DNA from: Romanomermis culicivorax
Lineage: Eukaryota; Nematoda; Enoplea; Mermithida; Mermithidae
Assembly: GCA_963922205.1 (NCBI GenBank)
Contig: CAWUHX010000159.1
Coordinates: 774,470-838,469, forward strand
Reading direction: 5' to 3'
Length of the DNA: 64,000 nt
Below the pieces are notes generated by a model. It did no database searches and was not told the origin of the DNA. It saw only the letters and a list, made by a program, of their open reading frames with translations. Positions 42,745-55,400 of the stretch are shown here, piece by piece. The stretch's first letter is position 1, and the number at the start of each line of letters is the position of its first letter. Made by a program: the position numbers and the translations under genes.

Positions 42745-43684
42745 ATGAGTAAACATATTGATGCTGCATCATCTCCTAGTAGTAAAACGGAATTAGATTT
42801 ATTTACTGTACCTCCAACTCAAGTAGCTATTCATAGAAGTTTTTGGTCTGAAATACAACTCCAGAATCCTTGTACTAATGAAACACCGTATGAGTTTGTT
42901 GTTTCACCAGATTCATATATGCTAGATTCATCAAAAAATTTTATATATTTTACTATTCCAATTACGGAAGCTGATGGTGGTGTTTGCACTTTAGCATCCA
43001 ATGTCAACAATAACCCTACTGGAAATGTTGTAGCACCAATCAATCTGATTGGTAAAACATTTTTCAAACAGATAAAAATTTATTTAAATGGAAAATTAAT
43101 ATCTGACAGGTAAGTTTTATGATAACTGTATGTATGTGCACATATTTTTTACAGTTTAAAATTTTAGCGGAGATAAATAGGCTTACAGATGTTATTTGGA
43201 AACTGAATTGAACTAAGGTGGTGGTGCTAAATCAACACACGTTACAGCTGCTGGATATACTTTTGAAAATGACGATATTCTTGATATAAAGAAAAAATAG
43301 CATGCTTTGGAAAGAGTGTGAATGTTAAAAAACAGTACTGTTGTTGAATTAATGGCCCTTATACACGCTGATCTATTTATGCGAGAACGCTTTTTATTGA
43401 ATCAATGTACCTTGAAAATTGATTTATACAGACATATAGATGATTTTTGTTTGCAGAAATTTATATCTACTGACACAGAGGCATACAAAATCGAAGTTAA
43501 AACCATGTCTTTATTTGTTAAAAAAGTAGAAGTTGCAGATAATATTAATTTAGGTATTGAACTTATGCTACAAAATGGCTGCAAAATACCCTATTCATCG
43601 ATGTCATGTTACAAGTGTATACATAACAGCTAGTCATCGATCAGCACCTCTAAACTCATTGTTCACAGGACCATTGCCTCATTG
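42745..43684 (+). pseudogene. Polinton major capsid protein (double jelly-roll), broken
   Basis: A 121-codon start (ELDLFTVPPTQVAIHRSFW ... IGKTFFKQIKIYLNGKLI) matches the N-terminal jelly roll of Polinton capsids. A 58-nt intron-like gap with GTAAG and TTTTAG ends (43110-43167) follows. The coding frame then resumes with the family's alanine-tyrosine-rich segment, interrupted by TAG (43178) and TAA (43214), and continues past two more stops to VELMALIHADLFMRERFLLN and onward. A frameshift near 43580-43600 moves the end (ending FTGPLPH) to another frame, and no more is seen. It builds the icosahedral shell in intact Polintons. Confidence 0.82.
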
Positions 43685-44058
43685 ACTCATTGTCACACTT
43701 GTTGATGGTGCACATGTTTAAAAAGAGTTTAAACATCTAACTGTGAAAAAATATCAGCTCGATCTTAAAAAGTGACTCTGCTACTATCAATCAAATTTTC
43801 TGTGATCATGTTTTACTGGCAATGGTTTTCTGGCAGAATATGCTGCCAGATCGGCTCAAATTCAATGGAGAACGAAATAAAAGTCGCGAATCAGATCAGA
43901 CATGATTTTTGTAGTGTACGCACTTGGTTTAGTAGTATATTACACACACAGCATGATCAGGCTAGCATTCAACATGTGAAAGTGAGTAGAAGACAAAAGT
44001 GAGTGAGACACCCTGTTGCATGAGAATTCTGAAAGACGTGTCGAAGATGGCTTAAATG

Positions 44059-44745
44059 TTGCACGTGTTTAAAAAAAACAGAACCAGAATCGGTTCGACT
44101 GGCATTTTAAAACATGCTTTCTGGTATTGGTCACTTGCCTACTGTGGAAACAAGGAGCACACACTTCGACGCTCAATAACTAAAAACTGAAAGCACGCCG
44201 ACCATGAGCTTCACTTTGCTGGATAGACCATTGAAAACTACACTAGTGATAAAAAATCGGGATCGGAATCGCTCGAATTGGTCAGTTAAAACAGCGTTTC
44301 TTGTACTAATGCAACTTGAGTGCAAAAAAAATGAAAAAGACGTCGCAAAATTTGCTCTCTTATAACTTCCCAACTAACGATCGTAGAACAAATTTGTTTA
44401 CATCGCCGAATAGAACTCAAAAAACTGCACATGTTTAAAAAAAAGAAAACCGGAATCGGTTCGACAGGCATTTTGAAACATGCTTTCTGCTATTGATCAC
44501 TAGCCTACTGTAAAAAACATAGAGCGCGCACTTCGACGCTCAATAACTAAAAAACTAAAAGTACGCCGACCATGAGTTTTACTTTGCTGGATAGAGCATT
44601 GAAAACTACACTAGTGATAAAAAATCGGGATCGGAATTGCTCGGATTGATCAGTTAAAACAGCGTTTCTTGTACTAATGCAACTTGAGTGCAAAACTATA
44701 AACATGAAAAAGACGTCGCAAACTTTGCTCCCTAATAACTTTTCG
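44059..44745 (+). repeat. Tandem duplication, two ~330-bp copies
   Basis: Copies start GCACGTGTTTAAAAAA (44059) and GCACATGTTTAAAAAA (44428). They share GAATCGGTTCGAC, CACTTCGACGCTCAATAACTA, GATAAAAAATCGGGATCGGAA and GTACTAATGCAACTTGAGTGC. A related GCACATGTTTAAA lies at 43709. No gene. Confidence 0.85.
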
Positions 44746-44754
44746 ACTAATGAA

Positions 44755-45237
44755 TTCTAGAAATTACGACTTTTGAACACGAAATTCGAATCCAATTCTT
44801 GAAATAAATGTTCAGAAAATTGATTTTCTAGCGTCGCAGAGTGCCAATACCCAAAAAAATTTTCCGGCGCTTTGAGCCAGAGAGATTAATATTTTTTTGG
44901 GGCTCTCACTTGTCATCATAGAGGACTTGACCGCCGATTTCTCATGTTATTCAAAGTCATTATGCTTTTAGATAGTTTGCTGGAAAATTTGTTCCACAAT
45001 GCTTGTAAATTAGAACTCGATCAAACTCAAAAATTTCGATTGATCCCTCAATTTTAATGAATTAACAGCTCTAAAAAACAGCAGAAAGTTTGGACAAGCT
45101 CAAAAATACATAAATAAAGCATGTATGAGCATTTTTAAGCGAAAAACGACTTCGAGAAAATTGGAAACAAATCTCAACCTCTTCCCCATTTGGGGAAAAA
45201 GCCCGGGGAAAAAAACTGCAGTGCAGAAAAAACACTG
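44755..45237 (+). mobile_element. hAT-like element, right part, with two adjoining ends
   Basis: The core (CAATACCCAAAAAAA, GGGGCTCTCACTTGTCATCAT, CATTTTTAAGCGAAAAACGAC) matches 47990-48260. TTCCCCATTTGGGGAA words follow. The end GTGCAGAAAAAACACTG at 45237 pairs with the inverted left end of the hAT at 32929, so two different termini lie back to back. Confidence 0.6.
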
Positions 45238-47497
45238 TTTCAAAATGACATTTTTTCTTAATTTTTGATGTGCAAATTCAATTCAACTATAATGAATATT
45301 TCCCAACTGTCAGGAAAACCAAAATCATCGAAAAAAATAATTTCTCAAACATGTAAATTTCCAGCTTTTTCCAGTTGTTTTAACTGATGAAACCAGCACA
45401 ACTAAGACTTGTTTTATAACCCCCAAAAAATTAATTTTCGTGTTGGAAAAACGTTTCTCTGAAACTGCATTTTTTGGAACTCGTATAATTTTTGAAATTT
45501 GGTTATTTAAAATTTTGAAGAATGATTTCAGTTAACGATGTAACTGATGGTGTTAAAAATTTTAAAGATCAATCAGAACCTGACTTGCATAATATAAACA
45601 TAAATTGAAAAACATAAAAACCGCTTGCGCACAGAATATAGATATAGTATATCAATCGAGCATTCTTGGCATTCAGCCAATTGCAATTCAACATTCAACA
45701 GGAGGAGAAAATTCGGTTGCATATATAAATTTAGTTCCACACACCAAAACTGGAAAATTTTTTCGTTTTTACGAAAACAGACATTTGTTACAAGCATAGC
45801 CTATAACTAGGATTTTTCTCAAGGAAAAAGTGATTGTAACTCGATCAAAAATCAGGTTAGAGCACTAGAAATGCTATTGTTGGGCTTTTTTGGGCGATAT
45901 TTGGTATTTTTCCGTCTATTTGGTTCAGAGAAAATGAAAAATTAATGTCAGGAATGTATGAACTTGTTTTTTGAAAATGCATAGAAATGCTTATGCATCT
46001 CTGAACCGGAACTTCTACAGCTTCATCCAGAAAATTGATCAGTCTTAAGCTGTATTATTATGTAACTATAGGCCAAAAAATTTGGCTGCACACACGTCAA
46101 AATTTAGTATAGCAAAATGCAGAAATGAAAATTTGATCTGAACTTGAGAAAATATGGGTGGTAATCACTATTTTTTCACATGAACTTTTTAGAGGCCAAA
46201 ATTCTTTGAGTCATTTTTGCCGAGCTGTTTTTTGGCTTAAAAACATCTGCATTTGCTTCATTTATACTTTTTGGAGCCTGTTTGAATGTTTTTGCAGTCA
46301 CTAATTTACGACAAATGAAAAAAATAGAATTCTCAAGTGATGAATAACAAAAAATTACAAAACTGCAGCAAAAAACCCAAATAGTCTAGAAATTAGTGAC
46401 CATTTTAGCTGAGGTGAACAGACTGTTCAGTGATCATTTTGGCTGATGAGGTGAACAGACTGCACAGGACCTACATACCCTCTCTTCTGGCATGAAGCGC
46501 GGGAAGAATTTTCAGATTTACTCAACATAATAACAACATTGGAAAATAAATCTTTCCAACACACTTTCCATGATTCAAGGTTGAATTTTTCAGCCTAGAA
46601 TGATGCTAAGACTTGAGAAATGAGCTGATATTTTGAGTCAGTAACCAGCTAGAAAATTAGTTTGAAGTTAATGCTGTCTCAAAGTTTAGAACAAAAAAGT
46701 GAGAATCATAGAAATGATTTTGGCGTGGAGTAAAATTTTTTTAGATATTTTAGGACGCAGGAAAAATGAATTATTTTGACATTTATTTTCTAGACAGCAT
46801 AATTTTTTAGTCAATTCAATCATTTTCCATACTGACTCAAAATGAAAAAATCATATATGAAGCATACAACTAAAATTCGAAAGCAACAAATATTTTGATT
46901 CCTTCAACATAGCTGTAATTGAGGGATTGGAGGGATTGCAAGATTGGCCCGACCTAATGCCCAAATTTTGGGACTATCTCCTCAACTTGGACAATCGGGC
47001 AAAAAATAGTTTTTTGGCTTTTTTCGGTAAAATTTTCAAAATTTTGGGCTTTTTCACTTCTTTAAGACCCCAGGATTTAGGGAAAAACATGTAGCCTAAC
47101 CCCATAAATTTAAGTTTACCTCGTAAATGATGTCTTCCAAGTGGCAAAAACATCAGCCAATGGTCACATACAAGGATGTTTTGATCATTTTCCAAATGTA
47201 AAGTTTATGTTCACAAAATTCAAAAATTATGAGACCACAAAAAGATTTTTTTTAAATTCTAGATGGCATCAACTATTAAATGCTAAATATTGGGTATTGT
47301 GGACATGCTAACAGTCGCGCCTCGGCTGCATTAAAGCAAAAAGATCAATTATAATAATAATTATTGACACTAGATAATATATAAGTTTTGACCTTCCAAA
47401 ATGTTACTTTTTAAATTCTAACTGCCAACTTTTTTTTGCCATTTAGCGAAAAAGCTCAACATTTTTTTCTGCATTTCCGATTTTTTTAAATTAGAAA
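45238..47497. other. AT-rich, no recognised gene
   Basis: Overlapping 60-70 codon ORFs around 45573-45810 on both strands show no domain. 46960-47100 has phrases related to the A-rich block of the G-run repeats. Nothing else is supported. Confidence 0.35.
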
Positions 47498-48378
47498 CAC
47501 TGTTTTCCCCAATTGGAGCAAGAAAATTTCAGAGACTGAATAAAAGAATTGCATTTTGGTGCATTTTAGAGGGACCGAATCTCGAAATTTTTGATGTGGT
47601 TATCCCCTTAATAATCATTGTTATCTATTACCTGGCTGAGGCCTGACTTTTGACATGTCTACCTTCATTTACCATTAATCTTTAGTTTTAATCATTCTCT
47701 CCTGTTTTTAGTAATCTTCTCTTTATATATCTCATCTTCATGTTTATATTTAATTTTTATTTTATTTTTACATTTAATGAAGATCCGCAGATTCTCCGTG
47801 CTACATTTCTTAGCGACATCAACAAATCAACTTTCTAAACTTTTTGAAGCGATCACTCCTTTCTCAACGTTAATTGAATTCATAAGTTTCATGAAAGTAT
47901 TTTTGGAAAATTTCTACTCTTCTTACTCATAGTCTTTGGGTAGAATTTAAGAAAGTTTAAGGGATGAAAAAATTTTCTTGCGCTTCGCGTCGCGCTGGAA
48001 AAATCAACATTTTTTTGGAATCTCACTTGTCATCGTAGAGGCCTTAAGGCTCAATTTCTCATATAACTCTAAGTCATTTCACTAATGAATAGTTTGCCGG
48101 AGGATTTTTCCGACAATACTTGTAAATTATAGACTTCATACTCGAAAATATCCATTTTTTCTTCAATTTTACTGAACTGTTCTAGCAATATCAGAATGTC
48201 TTTAAAAGCTGAAAAACACTTGAATAAAGCATCTATGATCATTTTTAAGCAAAAAAAACGACTTCAGAGGTTTAGGAGAAAAATATTGACCCCTCCTCCA
48301 TTTGGGTAAAAGACAGGCAAGGGAAAAAACGATGATTTGCGATTAGAATTTAGAAACGATTTGGGCAAGAAAACAGTG
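47498..48378 (+). mobile_element. Non-autonomous hAT-like element (~880 bp)
   Basis: It starts CACTGTTTTCCCCAATTGG and ends GGGCAAGAAAACAGTG, imperfect inverted ends. The interior follows the family order seen at 41486/44755. I found no convincing 8-bp duplication. No coding capacity. Confidence 0.6.
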
Positions 48379-48849
48379 GTGGGATGGGAATTTTAAAAAA
48401 CTTCGTTTCATTTGGTTCATGACTCATCACCATGAACTCGCGAAGATCTTATACATTCTAATCTGAATAAAATAGCAGTTTAACAATGACATAAAAATAT
48501 TTACAAATACAATGTCTTACATGAGGAAATGAGAAAAACAAATGGCGCTGGCGCTGGAAAAAAGGAACCTCAGTGAATTACAGTAATTTTTGCCCCAGCG
48601 TGGAGTTCAACAGCCAGAACTCCATCTGCAGTTTGATAAGGGAGACAATATTCTCAAACAGAATTTCGTTCAATTCTGTTCTGTTACAATTGTAGAGCAT
48701 CACGAGAGCTTTCGATTGATGTATTTTTATCAAAACTGTACTGACAGTTATCGAGAAAATTCTCATGAAAGAAAGTTATATGTTTTCCGTTAGATGACAT
48801 CAAACACATGGATGGTCGCGTATAGCACAGAGTGGGAATGCCGTGTGGT

Positions 48850-49100
48850 GGTCCAACATTTCCAAAGTTTTTTGGGGGTGGGTCGAAAAGCTCCAAAAAA
48901 GTCAAAAAAATTTCGAAAATTTCCCCAAAAAGGCCAAATAAGCCACTGTTTCCTTCATTTTTTCCAATTTCTCCAAGTTTGGGGGGTTAGGTATAGGGTT
49001 GACCAAGTTGGGGCTGGGGGTCCCACCATTTGGGTATAGGGTTCTACCATGTTAAGGGTGGGGGTCCCCACTACAACCTCCCCCTCAATTACAGGTATGC
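48850..49100 (+). repeat. Diverged copy of the G-run/C-run repeat
   Basis: The order CCAAAGTTTTTTGGGGG, an A-rich AAAAAGGCC block, CAAGTTTGGGGGGTTAGG, GGTTGACCAAGTTGGGG, a C-rich stretch and ATTACAGGTATGC parallels 9045-9268. Confidence 0.7.
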
Positions 49101-49109
49101 AAGTAATTA

Positions 49110-49313
49110 AAATTCTTATATTAACTTGGAGGGAAGCGACAATATTTTTTGCATTTTCAGCCCCTCCCTAATCTAAAATGTCTAAAAATCAGGGAAATTT
49201 GATGTTTGACCAGCCAAAAAATTTTGTCTCAATTGTCACAGCCACTCAAAATTTTTTGTGCCATTCCAAATTTCTTTGCACCGAAAAACATGTTTTGGCA
49301 CAGAAAAACACTT
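49110..49313 (-). mobile_element. hAT-like element end, inverted relative to 8540
   Basis: The reverse strand reads AAGTGTTTTTCTGTGCCAAAACATG and continues in parallel with 8540-8690, including the GGCACAAAAAATTTTG and GGCTGGTCAAACAT stretches. Confidence 0.65.
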
Positions 49314-49429
49314 AATTCCCAACAATTTTTCAATACAGTATATTCTAAAAATGATCCAAAGGGATTAACAAGGGTGAAAATTTATCGATTTTCCGGCAGG
49401 CAGTGTTGTCAAGCCCAAAAAAAAGAAGA

Positions 49430-52400
49430 AAATCTTCACACTATTAGATAGAGCTAGAAAAACTGGACATACTGGAAACAGAGAGATCTGGAGATAAATG
49501 AACCAAATCCCATGATCATCAAATGGCTCATTCAAGTACCATATCGAATAAGAGCTCAACACGTGAATCAAGAATAACTCTTAACCTAATGCCGCTTGAG
49601 AACTCTTCTTTATACCATTAGATAGAGCGTAAAAAACTCTACATAATGAAAATGAAAAAACTAGACTCACTTCAATCAGACTCTAAGAACAAGGCTCCTT
49701 GAGATGGTTAAAATTCTAGTGTCAAGGCCAAAATTCGACTTTTTAGCCTCTGTTAGCTAGTTAACCCCTCATCCTATAGACAAAATCTTCATACTATTAG
49801 ATAGAGCTAGAAAAACTGCACATACTGGAAATAGACTGATCTGGAGATAAATGAACCAAATCCCATAATCATCAAATGGCCCATTCAAGTACCATATCGA
49901 ATAAGAGCTCAACACATGAATCAAGAATAACTCTTAACCTAATGCCGCTTGAGAACTCTTCTTTATACCATTAGATAGAGCCTAAAAAACTCTACATAAT
50001 GAAAATGAACAAAACTTCACTTCAATCAGACTCTAAGAACAAGGCTCCTTGAGATGGTTAAGATTCTAGTGTCAAGGCCAAAATTTGACTTTTTAGCCTC
50101 TGTTAGCTAGTTAACCCCTCATCCTATAGACAAAATCTTCATACTATTAGATAGAGCTAGAAAAACTGCACATACTGGAAATAGACTGATCTGAAGATAA
50201 ATGAACCAAATCCCATAATCATCAAATGGCCCATTCAAGTACCATATGGAATAAGAGCTCAACACGTGAATCAAGATTAACTCTTAACCTAACACAGCTT
50301 GAGAACTCTTCTTTATACCATTAGATAGAGCATAAAAACCTCTACATAATGAAAATTAACAAAACTTGACTCACTTCAATCAGACTCTAAGAACAAAGCT
50401 CCTTAAGATGGTTAAAATTCTAGTGTCAAGGCCAAAATTGGACTTTTTAGCCTCTGTTAGCTAGTTAACCCCTCATCCTATAGACAAAATCTTCATACTA
50501 TTAGATAGAGCTAGAAAAACTGGACATACTGGAAATAGACTGATCTGGAGATAAATGAACCAAATCCCATAATCATCAAATGGCGGATTCAAGTACCATA
50601 TCGAATAAGAGCTCAACATGTGAATCAAGAATAACTCTTAACGTAATGCTGTTTGAGAACTTTTCTTTATACCATTAGATAGAGCATAAAAAACTATATA
50701 TATACAAATTAACAAAACTTGACTCACTCCAATCGGACTCAGGAACAAGGTACCTTAGGATGGTCAAAATTCTAATGTCAAGGCAATAATTGGACTATTT
50801 AGTCTCTGATAGCTGGTTAACCCTACATCCTGTAGAGAAAATCTTCATACTATTAGATAGAGCTAGAAAAACTGGACATACTGGAAATAGACTGATCTGG
50901 AGATAAATGAACCAAATCCCATAATCATCAAATGGCCCATTCAAGTACCATATCGAATAAGAGCTCAACACGTGAATCAAGAATAACTCTTAACCTAATG
51001 CTGCTTGAGAACTTTTCTTTATACCATTAGATAGAGCATAAAAAACTATATATATAGAAAATTAACAAAACTTGACTCACTTCAATCGGACTCTAGGAAC
51101 AAGGTACCTTAGGATGGTCAAAATTCTAATGTCAAGGCAATAATTGGACTATTCAGTCTCTGATAGCTGGTTAACCCTACATCCTGTAGAGAAAATCTTC
51201 ATACTATTAGATAAAGCTAGAAAAACTGGACATACTGGAAATAGACTGATCTGGAGATGAATGAACCAAATCCCATAATCATCAAATGGCCCATTCAAGT
51301 ACCATATCGAATAAGAGCTCAACATGTGAATCAAGAATAACTCTTAACGTAATGCTGTTTGAGAACTTTTCTTTATATCATTAGATAGAGCATAAAAAAC
51401 TATATATATAGAAAATTAACAAAACTTGACTCACTTCAATCAGACTCTAGGAACAAGGTACCTTGGGATGGCCAAAATTCTAATGTCAAGGCAATAATTG
51501 AACTTTTTAGCCTCTGATAGCTGGTTAACCCGACATCCTGTAGAGAAAATCTTCACACTATTAGATAGAGCTAGAAAAACTGGACATACTGGAAACAGAG
51601 GGATCTGGAGATAAATGAACCAAATCCCATGATCATCAAATGGCTCATTCAAGTACCATATCGAATAAGAGCTCAACACGTGAATCAAGAATAACTCTTA
51701 ACCTAATGCCGCTTGAGAACTCTTCTTTATACCATTAGATAGAGCCTAAAAAACTCTACATAATGAAAATGAAAAAACTTGACTCACTTCAATCAGACTC
51801 TAAGAACAAGGCTCCTTGAGATGGTTAAAATTCTAGTTTCAAGGCCAAAATTTGACTTTTTAGCCTCTGTTAGCTAGTTAACCCCTCATCCTATAGACAA
51901 AATCTGCATACTATTAGATAGAGCTAGAAAAACTGCACATACTGGAAATAGACTGATCTGAAGATAAATGAACCAAATCCCATAATCATCAAATGGCCCA
52001 TTCAAGTACCATATGGAATAAGAGCTCAACATGTGAATCAAGAATAACTCTTAACGTAATGCTGTTTGAGAACTTTTCTTTATACCATTAGATAGAGCAT
52101 AAAAAACTATATATATACAAATTAACAAAACTTGACTCACTCCAATCGGACTCTAGGAACAAGGTACCTTAGGATGGTCAAAATTCTAATGTCAAGGCAA
52201 TAATTGGACTATTTAGTCTCTGATAGCTGGTTAACCCTACATCCTGTAGAGAAAATCTTCATACTATTAGATAGAGCTAGAAAAACTGGACATACTGGAA
52301 ATAGACTGATCTGGAGATAAATGAACCAAATCCCATAATCATCAAATGGCGGATTCAAGTACCATATCGAATAAGAGCTCAACATGTGAATCAAGAATAA

Positions 52401-55400
52401 CTCTTAACGTAATGCTGTTTGAGAACTTTTCTTTATACCATTAGATAGAGCATAAAAAACTATATATATAGAAAATTAACAAAACTTGACTCACTCCAAT
52501 CAGACTCTAGGAACAAGGTACCTTAGGATGGTCAAAATTCTAATGTCAAGGCAATAATTGGACTATTTAGTCTCTGATAGCTGGTTAACCCTACATCCTG
52601 TAGAGAAAATCTTCATACTATTAGATAAAGCTAGAAAAACTGGACATACTGGAAATAGACTGATCTGGAGATGAATGAACCAAATCCCATAATCATCAAA
52701 TGGCCCATTCAAGTACCATATCGAATAAGAGCTCAACATGTGAATCAAGAATAACTCTTAACGTAATGCTGTTTGAGAACTTTTCTTTATACCATTAGAT
52801 AGAGCATAAAAAACTATATATATAGAAAATTAACAAAACTTGACTCACTTAAATCGGACTCTAGGAACAAGGTACCTTAGGATGGTCAAAATTCTAATGT
52901 CAAGGCAATAATTGGACTATTTAGTCTCTGATAGCTGGTTAACCCTACATCCTGTAGAGAAAATCTTCATACCATTAGATAGAGCTAGAAAAACTGGACA
53001 TACTGGAAATAGACTGATCTGGAGATAAATGAACCAAATCCCATAATCATCAAATGGCCCATTCAAGTACCATATCAAATAAGAGCTCAACACGTGAATC
53101 AAGAATAACTCTTAACTTAATGCGGCTTGAGAACTCTTCTTTATACCATTAGATAGAGCGTAAAAAACTCTACATAATGAAAATGAAAAAACTTGACTCA
53201 CTTCAATCAGACTCTAAGAACAAGGCTCCTTGAGATGGTTAAAATTCTAGTGTCAAGGCCAAAATTTGACTTTTTAGCCTCTGTTAGCTAGTTAACCCCT
53301 CATCCTATAGACAAAATCTTCATACTATTAGATAGAGCTAGAAAAACTGCACATACTGGAAATAGACTGATCTGAAGATAAATGAACCAAATCCCATAAT
53401 CATCAAATGGCCCATTCAAGTACCATATCGAATAAGAGCTCAACACGTGAATCAAGAATAACTCTTAACCTAATGCTGCTTGAGAACTTTTCTTTATACC
53501 ATTAGATAGAGCATAAAAAACTCTACATAATTAAAATTAACAAAACTTGACTCACTTCAATTGGACTCTAGGAACAAGGTACCTTAGGATGGTCAAAATT
53601 CTAATGTCAAGGCAATAATTGGACTTTTTAGTCTCTGATAGCTGGTCAACCCTACATCCTGTAGAGAAAATCTTCATACTATTAGATAGAGCTAGAAAAA
53701 CTGGACATACTGGAAATAGACTGATCTGGAGATGAATGAACCAAATCCCATAATCATCAAATGGCCCATTCAAGTACCATATCGAATAAGAGCTCAATAC
53801 GTGAATCAAGAATAACTCTTAACATAATGCTGCTTGAGAACTTTTCTTTATACCATTAGATAGAGCATAAAAAACTCTACATAATTAAAATTAACAAAAC
53901 TTGACTCACTTCAATCAGACTCTAGGAACTAGGTACTTGGGATGGCCAAAATTCTAATGTCAAGGCAATAATTGAACTTTTTAGCCTCTGATAGCTGGTT
54001 AACCCGACATCCTGTAGAGAAAATCTATACACTATTAGATAGAGCTAGAAAAACTGGACATACTGGAAACAGAGGGATCTGGAGATAAATGAACCAAATC
54101 CCATGATCATCAAATGGCTCATTCAAGTACCATATCGAATAAGAGCTCAACACGTGAATCAAGAATAACTCTTAACCTAATGCCGCTTGAGAACTCTTCT
54201 TTATACCATTAGATAGAGCGTAAAAAACTCTACATAATGAAAATGAAAAAACTTGACTCACTTCAATCAGACTCTAAGAACAATTCTCCTTGAGATGGTT
54301 AAAATTCTAGTGTCAAGGCCAAAATTCGACTTTTTAGCCTCTGTTAGCTAGTTAACCCCTCATCCTATAGACAAAATCTTCATACTATTAGATAGAGCTA
54401 GAAAAACTGCACATACTGGAAATAGACTGATCTGGAGATAAATGAACCAAATCCCATAATCATCAAATGGCCCATTCAAGTACCATATCGAATAAGAGCT
54501 CAACACATGAATCAAGAATAACTCTTAACCTAATGCCGCTTGAGAACTCTTCTTTATACCATTAGATAGAGCCTAAAAAACTCTACATAATGAAAATGAA
54601 CAAAACTTCACTTCAATCAGACTCTAAGAACAAGGCTCCTTGAGATGGTTAAAATTCTAGTGTCAAGGCCAAAATTTGACTTTTTAGCCTCTGTTAGCTA
54701 GTTAACCCCTCATCCTATAGACAAAATCTTCATACTATTAGATAGAGCTAGAAAAACTGCACATACTGGAAATAGACTGATCTGAAGATAAATGAACCAA
54801 ATCCCATAATCATCAAATGGCCCATTCAAGTACCATATGGAATAAGAGCTCAACACGTGAATCAAGAATAACTCTTAACCTAACACTGCTTGAGAACTTT
54901 TCTTTATACCATTAGATAGAGCATAAAAACTTCTACATAATGAAAATTAACAAAACTTGACTCACTTCAATCAGACTCTAAGAACAAGGCTCCTTAAGAT
55001 GGTTAAAATTCTAGTGTCAAGGCCAAAATGGGACTTTTTAGCCTCTGTTACCTAGTTAACCCCTCATCCTATAGACAAAATCTTCATACTATTAGATAGA
55101 GCTAGAAAAACTGGACATACTGGAAACAGACTGATCTGGAGATAAATGAACCAAATCCCATAATCATCAAATTGCCCATTCAAGTACCATATCGAATAAG
55201 AGCTCAACATGTGAATCAAGAATAACTCTTAAGGTAATGCTGTTTGAGAACTCTTCTTTATACCATTAGATAGAGCATAAAAAACTATATATATAGAAAA
55301 TTAACAAAACTTGACTCACTTCAATCGGACTCTAGGAACAAGGTACCTTAGGATGGTCAAAATTCTAATGTCAAGGCAATAATTGGACTATTTAGTCTCT

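Noticed and set aside
47498-48378. 8-bp target duplication for this hAT-like element
   Set aside because: Flanks ATTAGAAA and GTGGGATG do not match. A partial match at 48342 would require a different right end.
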